Assembly (NCBI RefSeq): GCF_030014955.1
Contig: NZ_JAGRPV010000002.1
Span: 62,001 to 126,000 of the forward strand
Direction of reading: 5' to 3'
DNA: 64,000 bases
Source: Cohnella hashimotonis
GTDB lineage: Bacteria; Bacillota; Bacilli; Paenibacillales; Paenibacillaceae
Part shown: positions 53,757-61,900 of the stretch, in pieces
How the letters are laid out: each line of letters opens with the position of its first letter
Position numbering within the stretch: position 1 is the first letter of the stretch
Notes under the pieces: generated by a model
Seen by the model: only the letters and a program-made list of their open reading frames with translations
Databases searched by the model: none
Told to the model about the DNA's origin: nothing
Program-made: the position numbers and the translations under genes

Positions 53757-53798
53757 AAAAAGGTACAACCCCTAAGCTCTCTGCGGGGTTGTACCTTT
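53757..53798 (-). terminator. terminator of the CDF gene
   Basis: AAAGGTACAACCCC and GGGGTTGTACCTTT form a perfect 14-bp stem, with TTTTTTAT following on the minus strand. Confidence 0.95.
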
Positions 53799-53832
53799 CG
53801 CTTTCAGTGGCGTAATGCCGGCTCGCCGACGT

Positions 53833-54726
53833 TTATTCGCCTTCGTTCCAAGGGTTCATATGCACGAGCACCTCGACGACGTCGGGATCGCTGTCCATGA
53901 TGCAGCGCTTGAGCGCCCGGCCGATGTCGTGGCCTTGCTGGATCGTATAGTGGCTCGGTATGCCGACGCGCACGTCGACGATGATGTAATGTCCGTGCTC
54001 GCGGGCGCGGACGCGATCGATCCGCTTGATCTCGGGCTCGCCGGCGATCAGCTTTTCGTACTGTGCGAGCTTGGCGGGCGATACGTTGCGCTCCATCAGA
54101 ATGTCGATGGCGTCGGTGCCCATCTCGTAGGCGAGCTTGAGCACGAGCAGCGATACGACGATGCCCGCCACGGGATCGCCGTAGGCGGCCCAGGACCAGT
54201 CGAGGCGCTCGCCGATATAAGCCAAGCCGATCCCGATTACCGCAGCTAACGAGGCGTACACGTCGGCCAAATGATCGTAGGCGGTGGCAAGCACGCTCTT
54301 GCTGTTGACGGCCCGGCCCACCCGGATCGTGTATACGTACAGGACCTGCTTCCAGACAAGAGAGACGACTGCGGCGGCCAGCGGCAGCAGACTCTGGCTC
54401 TCCGGCGGCTCCCGGAGCGTCAGGATGGCGTGGTAGCCGATCCACAGCGCGGCGATCGCCAGGATGATGGCGACCAGCGCGGACGCGACGACCTCGGCTT
54501 TGCCGTGGCCGTAGGGGTGATCGTCATCCGCCGGTTTTTTGGATACCATGGACGACGTCAGCGCGGCTATGGTGGCGATGATGTCGCCGGCGTTGTGAAT
54601 GCCGTCGGCCACGAGCACCGGACTCGCGAACAGCAGGCCGACGACGATCTTGAGAATGGTGAGCGCGATGTTGCTGACAAGGCTGATCCAGATGGACAGC
54701 AGCCCTGCGTTTGCTTTAAAGGTCAA
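53833..54726 (-). CDS. cation diffusion facilitator metal efflux protein
   Basis: A 297-residue CDF-family transporter (Zn, Mn, Fe or Co by proton exchange) with six membrane helices. Site residues are seen in ADGIHNAGDI and TAYDHLADVYASL, with HPYGHGKAEVV between, and a C-terminal cytoplasmic domain (REHGHYIIVDVRVGIP, VHMNPWNEGE). The start is TTG 54726, 9 bases after AAAAGGAG; longer in-frame starts lie upstream of the extended -10 box. Metal specificity is not certain. Confidence 0.92.
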   Translation of the reverse strand: MTFKANAGLLSIWISLVSNIALTILKIVVGLLFASPVLVADGIHNAGDIIATIAALTSSMVSKKPADDDHPYGHGKAEVVASALVAIILAIAALWIGYHAILTLREPPESQSLLPLAAAVVSLVWKQVLYVYTIRVGRAVNSKSVLATAYDHLADVYASLAAVIGIGLAYIGERLDWSWAAYGDPVAGIVVSLLVLKLAYEMGTDAIDILMERNVSPAKLAQYEKLIAGEPEIKRIDRVRAREHGHYIIVDVRVGIPSHYTIQQGHDIGRALKRCIMDSDPDVVEVLVHMNPWNEGE

Positions 54727-54761
54727 CGGCGGTGGCTCCTTTTGCCAATCTTTGTTCCGAT

Positions 54762-54770
54762 ATTCTATCA
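54762..54770 (-). promoter_or_regulatory. extended -10 promoter of the CDF gene
   Basis: TGATAGAAT (54770-54762 on the minus strand) is an extended -10 element; no good -35 is visible. The implied transcript starts near 54755 and supports the TTG start codon. Confidence 0.55.
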
Positions 54771-55103
54771 TAGCGCCGAACGGGATACCTAATTCGGAAA
54801 ATGAAGCTGAGATCGGAGGGGGGGCGAGCGAATCCGATGAAAAAAATAAAGAGCCGCAGCTGCGCGTAATGGGTGAGATTCGCCGATTGAAGGACCGAAG
54901 AAGCAAGATGTCCCGTCATTTAAGATAAGACCGTGTTAGTTTTATGTTATTTAAATTGAATGATCGCAATTAAAGTTCGGTTTCTGACGTGTGCAATTGC
55001 GATTGGAGTTCCTTTTGTTGTATAAAATCCACTCATTTATGACGTTTTGAGATACATATGCGTCAGATTATTCGTTAAAATTGTTTATTTTATGTAAAAA
55101 ATA
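54771..55103. other. intergenic region upstream of the ATP-grasp operon
   Basis: AT-rich in its right half. It contains ATCGCAATT (54963-54971) and its perfect inverted copy AATTGCGAT (54995-55003), a 9-bp stem with a 23-base loop. No coding frame stands out. Confidence 0.5.
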
Positions 55104-55132
55104 TTGACATGTCATACGCGCGGGCATATGAT
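55104..55132 (+). promoter_or_regulatory. promoter of the ATP-grasp/alpha-E/transglutaminase operon
   Basis: Perfect TTGACA (55104-55109), 17-base spacer, TATGAT (55127-55132). Predicted start near 55139, giving a leader of about 100 bases. Confidence 0.8.
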
Positions 55133-55203
55133 TCTTGTAACAACGGTTGCCGACAGGCAGCACGCCTATCGCCGGACCCCGCCCGAAGGGAGGAATGGCT
55201 CTT

Positions 55204-55230
55204 CTCCTCCGCGTTCTGCGCGGAGAGGAG
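55204..55230 (+). promoter_or_regulatory. leader hairpin covering the ribosome-binding site
   Basis: CTCCTCCGCG (55204-55213) pairs with CGCGG-AG-AGGAG (55219-55230), leaving a two-base bulge. The 3' arm contains GAGAGGAG, the ribosome site of the ATP-grasp gene, so the hairpin would block initiation unless it is opened. Confidence 0.55.
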
Positions 55231-55238
55231 CCGCAGTC

Positions 55239-56693
55239 ATGGAATTATGGAACGCGATCACCTCGCTGTCGCCTCCGGCCTCCAAGTTTTACGACGAGAT
55301 GTTCGAAGGAACGCAGGTCAGGGCCCATTACGAAAAAGTTCAAGCCATTCTCTCGCGGCTCAGCATCGACGAGCGCGCAGCCAGACAGCGGCAGATGAAC
55401 CGCCGGCTGCTGGAGGAGGGCATCACCTTCACCTTGTCCCAGCCCGGCCAGTCCGAGGCGCTGGAGCGCACGATTCCGTTCGATCTCGTACCCCGCATCA
55501 TTCCGGGCGCCGAATGGGAGACGATCGAGCGCGGCGTCTCGCAGCGCGTGCGCGCGCTGAACGCGTTCGTCAAGGATGTCTACCACGAGCAGCAAATTTT
55601 CCAGGACGGACTGATTCCCAGGCGCATGGTGCTCGGCAACCGCTACTTCAGAGGCGAGATGATGCGTCTGTCCGTGCCGGGCGGCGCCTACGTGACGGCC
55701 TCGGGCATCGACCTGATCCGCGACGAGAAGGGCGATTACTTCGTGCTGGAGGACAATTTGCGCTCGCCTTCGGGGTTCTCTTACATTTTCAAGGGCCGAT
55801 CGATCATGACCCACGACTTCCCGGAGCTGTACTTCTCGCACGCCGTTCGGGGCATCGACCGTACGCTCGACGCCTTCCGGTCCTCCCTGCGGGCCATGGC
55901 CCAGACCGACAAGAGCGATCCCGTCATCGCGCTGCTGACGCCAGGCAGCTTCAACTCGGCGTATTTCGAGCATGCGTTTCTGGCGCAGCAGATGGGCATC
56001 GAACTGGTAGAGGGGCGCGACCTCGTGTGCGAGGACCACAAGATTTATATCCGCAGCTCGCGCCGCAAGAGACGGGTGGACGTCCTGTACCGGCGGATCG
56101 ACGACGACTTTCTCGACCCGCTCGCCTTCCGGCCGGATTCAATGCTCGGCGTCGCCGGCTTGATGAACGCTTACCGCTTCGGCAACATCGCGATCGCGAA
56201 CGCGCCTGGCACGGGCGTCGCCGACGACAAGGCGATCTATACCTTCGTGCCGGACATGATTCGCTATTATCTGAACGAGACGCCGATCCTTTCCAACGTG
56301 CCTACTTACCTCATGAGCCGTCCGGAGGAAAGGGAATACGTGCTGCAGCGGCTGGACGAGATGGTCGTCAAGGAGACGTCGCTGTCGGGCGGCTACGGCA
56401 TGCTGATCGGTCCTTCGTCGACCGAGGGGGAGCGCGCGGCATTCGCGCAGAAGATTATAGCCGATCCGGACAACTATATCGCGCAGCCGACGATCAAGCT
56501 GTCCACCGCGCCGGTCTGCGTGGATGGACGACTCGTATCGCGGCATATCGATCTTCGCGTATTCGCGCTCATGAACGGCCAGCGCGTGCATGTGCTGCCC
56601 GGCGGGCTTACCCGCGTCGCCATGAAAGAAGGCTCGCTGGTCGTCAATTCGTCCCAGGGGGGCGGCTGCAAGGATACTTGGGTATTAGCTTGA
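55239..56693 (+). CDS. circularly permuted ATP-grasp protein (DUF404/DUF407 type)
   Basis: A 484-residue peptide-ligase-like ATP-grasp protein of the circularly permuted type 2 group. Characteristic stretches are RGVSQRVRALNAFVKDVYHE, YFVLEDNLRSPSGFSY, VVKETSLSGGYGM and RHIDLRVFALMNGQ. Such proteins are predicted to form amide bonds on peptides. It begins at ATG 55239, 8 bases after GAGAGGAG. It stands first in an operon with an alpha-E protein and a transglutaminase, a gene triad conserved across many bacteria and proposed to modify or crosslink a peptide; the substrate is unknown. Confidence 0.9.
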   Translation: MELWNAITSLSPPASKFYDEMFEGTQVRAHYEKVQAILSRLSIDERAARQRQMNRRLLEEGITFTLSQPGQSEALERTIPFDLVPRIIPGAEWETIERGVSQRVRALNAFVKDVYHEQQIFQDGLIPRRMVLGNRYFRGEMMRLSVPGGAYVTASGIDLIRDEKGDYFVLEDNLRSPSGFSYIFKGRSIMTHDFPELYFSHAVRGIDRTLDAFRSSLRAMAQTDKSDPVIALLTPGSFNSAYFEHAFLAQQMGIELVEGRDLVCEDHKIYIRSSRRKRRVDVLYRRIDDDFLDPLAFRPDSMLGVAGLMNAYRFGNIAIANAPGTGVADDKAIYTFVPDMIRYYLNETPILSNVPTYLMSRPEEREYVLQRLDEMVVKETSLSGGYGMLIGPSSTEGERAAFAQKIIADPDNYIAQPTIKLSTAPVCVDGRLVSRHIDLRVFALMNGQRVHVLPGGLTRVAMKEGSLVVNSSQGGGCKDTWVLA

Positions 56694-56715
56694 TCGTTGA
56701 CGAGGAGGGAACGCT

Positions 56716-57669
56716 ATGCTGGACCGCATCGCGGAATCGTTGTTCTGGATCGGACGCTATACGGAGAGGGCGGAAAACCACGCGCGGCTCATCGACGTGT
56801 ACTACCATCTCAGGGAGGATGAGCAGGGGCCGGATGAGCAGGTGTGGCGCCGAATCGTAGGCGCGATCGGAGATATCTCGGCTTACGAGGAAAAGCATGC
56901 CGCCTACGGCGAACGCGACGTGATCCACTTCCTGACGCTGGACGCGACGCAAGCCAACTCGCTTGTCGTCTGTGTCGCCCAGGCGCGGGACAACCTGAGG
57001 AAAATTCGTGACCGGCTCCCGTCCGAGCTGTGGAATCTGTTGAACGGCTTCTACCTGTGGCTAAAAAGCTGCGATACGACCGAGGTGCTGGGCGATTCGC
57101 CTCACCGGTTCTACCAGCGTATCAAGGAGGGCTTGGCGGCGTTCCAGGGGACGGCGGTGTCGATCGCGCTGCGCGACGACGCGTACAGCATGATGGAGAG
57201 CGGCAGGCATCTGGAGCGCTCCGAAAATATTGTACGGCTGCTTCAATCCGTCCTGAGGTATACCGCGGAGACGGGAAGCTCTTCCTACGCCTATCTGATG
57301 GCCGTGCTCAAGTCGGTCGGCGGATACGAAGCCTTCCGCAGGCTGGGCATCGAGGAGTTGAGCATGGAGGAGGTGGCGGCGTTTCTGCTTGCGCAAGAGC
57401 AGTTCCCGCGCTCGGTCCACTATGCGCTCGCGAGCTTCTCGGACCACATCAAGACGCTTCGGGCCGGCGCGAGCCGTTCGGGTTCGGGCCTGGACAGGAT
57501 CGTCCGGACCGCCGACAAGGCGCGCTCCGATCTGGGTTGGCTTGAACGTCCGGACATTAACGCCGATACGCTGGACGCCGTTCTGCAGCAGCTGCTCGTC
57601 ACGAACAGGCAGCTCGGCGAATCGATGGCGAAGGCGTTTTTTTCCCCCGGACGGGAGGTTACGGCATGA
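56716..57669 (+). CDS. alpha-E domain protein (DUF403)
   Basis: A 317-residue, almost all-helical protein beginning with the family signature RIAESLFWIGRYTERAENHA. The function is unknown; it regularly accompanies the permuted ATP-grasp protein and may act with it in one complex. GAGGAGG precedes the ATG. Its stop overlaps the next start (ATGA). Confidence 0.92.
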   Translation: MLDRIAESLFWIGRYTERAENHARLIDVYYHLREDEQGPDEQVWRRIVGAIGDISAYEEKHAAYGERDVIHFLTLDATQANSLVVCVAQARDNLRKIRDRLPSELWNLLNGFYLWLKSCDTTEVLGDSPHRFYQRIKEGLAAFQGTAVSIALRDDAYSMMESGRHLERSENIVRLLQSVLRYTAETGSSSYAYLMAVLKSVGGYEAFRRLGIEELSMEEVAAFLLAQEQFPRSVHYALASFSDHIKTLRAGASRSGSGLDRIVRTADKARSDLGWLERPDINADTLDAVLQQLLVTNRQLGESMAKAFFSPGREVTA

Positions 57670-58532
57670 AGCTGGACATTACCCACGTCACGACTTACCA
57701 GTACGGCGCGCCGGTGACGGACAGTGTCAATGAGCTGCGCCTCGCCCCGCGCACCGACGAGCGACAGGCTTGCTATCAGCACCGGCTGATCATCGAGCCC
57801 AACGTTTCCTTGATGTCGTACGAAGATTACTTCGGCAATCGCGTGCACGCCTTCACGGCCAACTATCCGCACCGGGAGCTCGTCATCACCTCCCAGTCGA
57901 CGGTCGTCACGCGCGATTCGGAGATGAAGCGCAAGTCAGAGAGCGAGCCGTCCGAGTCGTGGGCGCGGCTGCGCACCGATGCGTTCCGCGACGCCAACGC
58001 GGAGTACCTGCTGCCGACGCCGTTCGCGACCTTCCATCCGACAGTGGCCGGGTACGCGAACGACGCGGTATGCGGCGCCGGGCAGGTCGGCGTGTTCGAC
58101 TTCGTCCAATGCGCGTCCGGCCGCATCTTCGGCGACTTCGAGTACAAGCCGTTGTCGACGGCGGTTCACACGACAGCCGACGAGATGATCGCCATCGGCT
58201 CGGGCGTCTGCCAGGACTTCGCGCATCTGCTGCTTGCGATCTGCCGCATGCGCGGCGTGCCCGCGCGGTACGTGAGCGGGTATCACTTCGTCGGCGATCT
58301 GCAGGGGCGGAATGCCGACTTCGAGCAGGCGTCCCACGCATGGGTCGAGGTATATGTGCCCGGCATGGGCTGGCAGGGCTTCGATCCGACCAACAACGGA
58401 CTCGTCGATTGGCGGTATGTGAAGCTGGCGCACGGCCGGGACTACCTGGACATCGTGCCGGTCAAGGGTGTCTATCGGGGAACCGGCGAGCAAACGCTGA
58501 CGGTGAGCGTGGACGTGCAGTTGGCGGGATAG
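57666..58532 (+). CDS. transglutaminase-like cysteine protein
   Basis: 288 residues: an N-terminal beta domain (bacterial transglutaminase N region, KLDITHVTTYQYGAPV) and a papain-like core with Cys (GSGVCQDFAHLLLAICR, near 181), His (ASHAWVEVY, near 225) and Asp (QGFDPTNN, near 240). No signal peptide, so it is cytosolic. It could hydrolyse or form isopeptide bonds in the product of the ATP-grasp enzyme. It is followed by a terminator. Confidence 0.92.
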   Translation: MKLDITHVTTYQYGAPVTDSVNELRLAPRTDERQACYQHRLIIEPNVSLMSYEDYFGNRVHAFTANYPHRELVITSQSTVVTRDSEMKRKSESEPSESWARLRTDAFRDANAEYLLPTPFATFHPTVAGYANDAVCGAGQVGVFDFVQCASGRIFGDFEYKPLSTAVHTTADEMIAIGSGVCQDFAHLLLAICRMRGVPARYVSGYHFVGDLQGRNADFEQASHAWVEVYVPGMGWQGFDPTNNGLVDWRYVKLAHGRDYLDIVPVKGVYRGTGEQTLTVSVDVQLAG

Positions 58533-58607
58533 CGCGGAGCGAGACTGCGGAGGGCAAGCGGCGGGAATTAGGAGATTGGCGTTTGGCATGCGTAAACGGG
58601 GCGAAGG

Positions 58608-58653
58608 GTTGTCCGAAAGTCGCGGGATCGTGGCGGCGGACAGCTCTTTTTTT
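58608..58653 (+). terminator. terminator of the ATP-grasp operon
   Basis: GTTGTCCG (58608-58615) and CGGACAGC (58637-58644) form an 8-bp stem (one wobble) followed by TCTTTTTTT. Confidence 0.75.
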
Positions 58654-58909
58654 GCTGCGAGCGGCGGATCGCTGCTGTAGGGAAGGCGTTAGGGCCGGAA
58701 GCGGGCTGGCAATCGAATCGCTTGCTTTAGCGGAGGCGTTGGAGCCGGAAAAGGGCCGGGGAGTCGGATCGACTTTTGCAGAGAAAGCGACATTGCAGGA
58801 CACCTCGTTATCGACGATTAATGTTCGGATTTAGAGGGAATAACGATATGAAATTAATTAATGATGTGAGATATTAATGCATTTTAACGTACGATATGCA
58901 AATGTTTCA
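58654..58909. other. intergenic stretch, nothing recognised
   Basis: The part of the 643-base gap between terminator and next promoter. It turns AT-rich after 58800. I see no coding frame or clear structure. Confidence 0.5.
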
Positions 58910-58938
58910 TTGACACGTACGGCTAACGCGCGTAAACT
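58910..58938 (+). promoter_or_regulatory. promoter of the riboswitch-FAD oxidoreductase transcript
   Basis: Perfect TTGACA (58910-58915), 17-base spacer, TAAACT (58933-58938). Transcription should begin near 58945, about 100 bases before the aptamer. Confidence 0.75.
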
Positions 58939-59042
58939 AACTGTCGGGATACGGTGACTCTCATCAGCGCTAACGGCCAGCTCCGTTTCTCCGAACCAAG
59001 GCAACAAACGTACCTAGCCGCCAACAGGCATTCACAATACGC

Positions 59043-59113
59043 GCATTCGTATATCTCCGGCGATAAGGGCCGGTGGTCTCTACCGGGAACCGTGAATTCC
59101 CGACTACGAAGGA
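59043..59113 (+). promoter_or_regulatory. purine riboswitch aptamer, guanine-type with variant junction
   Basis: All three helices of the purine aptamer are present: P1 TTCGTA/TACGAA (59046-59051, 59105-59110), P2 CCGGC/GCCGG (59057-59061, 59069-59073) with loop GATAAGG, and P3 GGGAA/TTCCC (59085-59089, 59097-59101) with loop CCGTGAA. The loops keep the GG and CC that form the loop-loop contact. The specificity base (position 74 in B. subtilis xpt numbering) is C59104, so the ligand class should be guanine-like rather than adenine. Junction J2/3 reads GTCTCTACC instead of GTTTCTACC, a U-to-C change at position 48. Confidence 0.95.
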
Positions 59114-59155
59114 GCGGAGGGCATCTCCGTATCTTTTGGCGGTCGGGAATTTTTC
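59095..59155 (+). terminator. riboswitch expression platform, terminator competing with the aptamer
   Basis: AATTCCCGAC (59095-59104), which is the 3' strand of P3 and its junction, is perfectly complementary to GTCGGGAATT (59142-59151), followed by TTTC and more T. Aptamer and terminator cannot form together, so ligand binding would allow read-through. A second hairpin, CGGAG/CTCCG (59115-59129) followed by TATCTTTT, is nested in the loop and leaves some doubt about the direction of control. Confidence 0.65.
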
Positions 59156-59175
59156 ATTTTCGGGAGGCGGAAAAA

Positions 59176-60651
59176 ATGACGAACACCTATGACGTCATCG
59201 TCGTCGGCGCAGGACCGGCGGGTATATTCGCGTGCTACGAGCTCTATCGCAAGTCCCCGCACCTCAAGGTGCTGCTGCTGGACAAAGGCCACGAGATTCA
59301 TCGCCGCCGCTGCCCCATTCTCGAGGAGAAGATCCAGCTTTGCCCTCCGGCCGCCGGGAAAAAGGAATTCGCCGGCTGCCTGCCGGCCTGCTCGATCACG
59401 GCGGGCTTCGGCGGCGCGGGCGCGTACAGCGACGGCAAGTTCAACATTACGACCGAGTTCGGCGGGTGGCTGACCGATTATTTGCCGGCGTCCCAGGTGC
59501 TCGGCCTCATCAAGTACGTAGACGAAGTCAACCTTGCGCACGGCGCGACGCATACGATCACCGATCCGACGACGGACGTCGTCAAGAGCATCGAACAGCG
59601 CGCCTATGCCGCCGGACTGAAGCTGCTGCGCGCGCAGGTTCGGCATCTCGGCACCGAGCAGAATCTGGAGATTCTCAAGTCGATCGCCGCTTACCTGTCG
59701 GACAAGATCGAGATGCGTTTCAAGACGGAGGTTGCGGACCTGCTGACCGTGAAGGAAGGTGCGGGTCACCGGGTTTCTGGCATTGTGCTGAAGGGCGGCG
59801 AAGAGCTCGCGGCGGACACGGTCGTGATCGCTCCGGGCCGGGACGGCTCCGCCTGGCTGACGGAGGTGCTGAAAAAGCGTCGCATCAAAATGCACAGCAA
59901 CCAGGTCGACGTCGGCGTGCGCGTCGAGACGTCGGACGTGGTCATGCGCGAGATCAACGAGCATCTGTACGAGGGGAAATTCGTATACAACACGTCGGTG
60001 GGCACGCGCGTCCGCACGTTCTGCAGCAATCCGTCGGGCCACGTCGTCGTCGAGAACCACAGCGGCGTCATGGCCGCCAACGGCCACGCCTACAAGGATC
60101 CCGCCCTGGGTTCGTCCAATACGAACTTCGCGCTGCTCGTCTCGCACAAGTTCACAGAGCCGTTCGACAAGCCGAACGAATACGCGCGCGAGATCTGCGA
60201 GCGGGCGAACGATCTGTCCGGCGGAGGCGTCATCGTGCAGAAGTACGGCGACATTTTGCGCGGGCGCCGCTCGACGGCCGCGCGGATCAAGGAGGGCTTC
60301 CTGGAGCCGACGCTGAAGGAGGCCGTGCCGGGAGATTTGGGCCTGGTGCTGCCTTACAACACGATGAAGAGCCTGATTGAGATGGTGGAGGCGCTGGATA
60401 AGGTCACGCCGGGTCTCGCGTCCGAGCACACCTTGTTCTACGGCGTCGAGGCGAAGTTCTACTCCGCGCGTCCGCAGCTGACCGACCGGCTCGAGACCGA
60501 GATATCCGGCTTGTACTGCGGCGGCGACGGCGCCGGCATCACGCGGGGGCTGGCGCAAGCCGGCGCGGCGGGCGTGTGGATCGCGCGCGCCGTTGCCGAT
60601 CGTCTTAAGAAAGACGGCGGGAAAGAAGAGAATGCGGCGGCGGTTCTGTAA
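59176..60651 (+). CDS. FAD-dependent oxidoreductase (COG2509-like)
   Basis: A 491-residue flavoprotein. The N-terminal FAD-binding Rossmann motif is VIVVGAGPAGIFACYE; the middle has GGAGAYSDGKFNI; the C-terminus has YCGGDGAGITRGLAQAGAAG, closing the FAD site. Six Cys lie in the first 85 residues, including CPILEEKIQLC and FAGCLPAC, as in uncharacterised FAD-dependent dehydrogenases of this type. The start is ATG 59176 after GGGAGGCGG. It is preceded by a purine riboswitch, so expression should follow a purine; the reaction is unknown. Confidence 0.9.
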   Translation: MTNTYDVIVVGAGPAGIFACYELYRKSPHLKVLLLDKGHEIHRRRCPILEEKIQLCPPAAGKKEFAGCLPACSITAGFGGAGAYSDGKFNITTEFGGWLTDYLPASQVLGLIKYVDEVNLAHGATHTITDPTTDVVKSIEQRAYAAGLKLLRAQVRHLGTEQNLEILKSIAAYLSDKIEMRFKTEVADLLTVKEGAGHRVSGIVLKGGEELAADTVVIAPGRDGSAWLTEVLKKRRIKMHSNQVDVGVRVETSDVVMREINEHLYEGKFVYNTSVGTRVRTFCSNPSGHVVVENHSGVMAANGHAYKDPALGSSNTNFALLVSHKFTEPFDKPNEYAREICERANDLSGGGVIVQKYGDILRGRRSTAARIKEGFLEPTLKEAVPGDLGLVLPYNTMKSLIEMVEALDKVTPGLASEHTLFYGVEAKFYSARPQLTDRLETEISGLYCGGDGAGITRGLAQAGAAGVWIARAVADRLKKDGGKEENAAAVL

Positions 60652-60686
60652 ATGATACGGGAGCCTTCGCAGGTTCGGCTAGCCGG

Positions 60687-61754
60687 TCAGAGCAGCGTCA
60701 CGAGCGTCAAGCCCGACAGAAGCGCGGATACGATCAGCAGGACGACAATCGGGCGCACGGCGTGCCGGAGTGCGCGAACATTCACGTTAAGACCCATGCC
60801 GGCCATTGCGACCGTCAGCAGAACGGTTGTCAGCGTCGAAGCGCCGGCGGTCGCGCGGGGAGGGAGCGGCCATCCGGCGGCGGTTAGGCCCGAACCGAGC
60901 AGGCTCATGACCAGGAAGCCGATTAAAAACCAGGGGAACGAAGCTGCGGCGCCCGCCGCGGCTTCTTTTTCGCTCGCCGGCAGACGCCGGACGAGGCGGC
61001 TGTTGCGCCAGTGAAGCGCCAGGCAGACCGGCACCAGCAGAAACACGCGGGCGAGCTTTGCCAGCATGCCGCTCTCGAGCGCATCTGACCCGCCTGCCGA
61101 TGCGGCCATGGCGACATGCGCGATCTCGTGCAGCGTCAAGCCGGTCCACAGGCCGTAGGCGGTCCCGCTCAGCGGCAGGACGTCCGCCAGCAGCATTGAG
61201 GCGATCGCGGCTGCCGTGCCAACGATCGCGATCAATCCCGCCGCGGTTGCGGTGCGATCTTCCCTGGCCGCGACCAGCGGTGACACGGCGGCGATCGCGG
61301 CCGCGCCGCAAATACCCGTGCCTACCGCCAGGAGCAGCGTAAGTTGCCTGTCGGCCTTCAGCAAGCGGCCCAGCGCGAGCCCGGCTGCCATCGAGAAGGC
61401 CAGCGTACCGACGCTTCTCGCCAGGAGCGGCAAGCCCTGGTGAAGCACGGCGTCCAGCGGCAGCTTTAAGCCGAACAAAACAATCGCAGCGCGAAGCAGC
61501 TTGGTCGTGCCGAAGCGCACGCCGGGTGCCCATGCCTGCGAATAGCCGAACAGCTGGCGGAAAGCGACCGCTGCCAGCAGCGTACAGGCCATCGGTCCGA
61601 ACAGGCCAAAGCCGGGGATGCGCGCGAGCTGCCAGCCGAGCAGGGCCAACGCGGCAGCGAGCGCCAGACCCGGCGCGTATCCGGCGAGACGCGTCATGCG
61701 CGTGCGCAGGGGGTACCCGGACCGCTGTAATGGTCGTATTGGAGCGATGTTCAT
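60687..61754 (-). CDS. YeiH-family membrane protein, putative sulfate exporter
   Basis: A 355-residue protein with about ten membrane helices. Diagnostic motifs are LLAVGTGICGAAAIAAVSPL and LTLHEIAHVAMA. The family is annotated as putative sulfate exporters but is poorly characterised. The start is ATG 61754, 9 bases after GAGGAG; ATG 61763 abuts the site. It is divergent from a LysR regulator, the common YeiE/YeiH pairing. Confidence 0.9.
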   Translation of the reverse strand: MNIAPIRPLQRSGYPLRTRMTRLAGYAPGLALAAALALLGWQLARIPGFGLFGPMACTLLAAVAFRQLFGYSQAWAPGVRFGTTKLLRAAIVLFGLKLPLDAVLHQGLPLLARSVGTLAFSMAAGLALGRLLKADRQLTLLLAVGTGICGAAAIAAVSPLVAAREDRTATAAGLIAIVGTAAAIASMLLADVLPLSGTAYGLWTGLTLHEIAHVAMAASAGGSDALESGMLAKLARVFLLVPVCLALHWRNSRLVRRLPASEKEAAAGAAASFPWFLIGFLVMSLLGSGLTAAGWPLPPRATAGASTLTTVLLTVAMAGMGLNVNVRALRHAVRPIVVLLIVSALLSGLTLVTLL

Positions 61755-61826
61755 GCGGGCCATCTCCTCGTCGTCTCTCGTCTCTTGCTCGAGCTATTTT
61801 TGTTAGTGCAAGCATAGCTCGCTTTA

Positions 61827-61881
61827 TTCTATAAGTGAAATGAATTATTCTTATGATAATAATAAGCGGTGACTTATAGAA
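61827..61881. promoter_or_regulatory. LysR-type operator region between yeiH and lysR genes
   Basis: TTCTATAAGT (61827-61836) and ACTTATAGAA (61872-61881) are a perfect 10-bp inverted repeat 45 bases apart. Between them lies a smaller palindrome, ATTATTCTTATGATAATAAT (61844-61863). Paired sites in a divergent promoter are the usual LysR layout. Confidence 0.65.
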
Positions 61882-61900
61882 GAGGGGGGGGGTGAATCGC

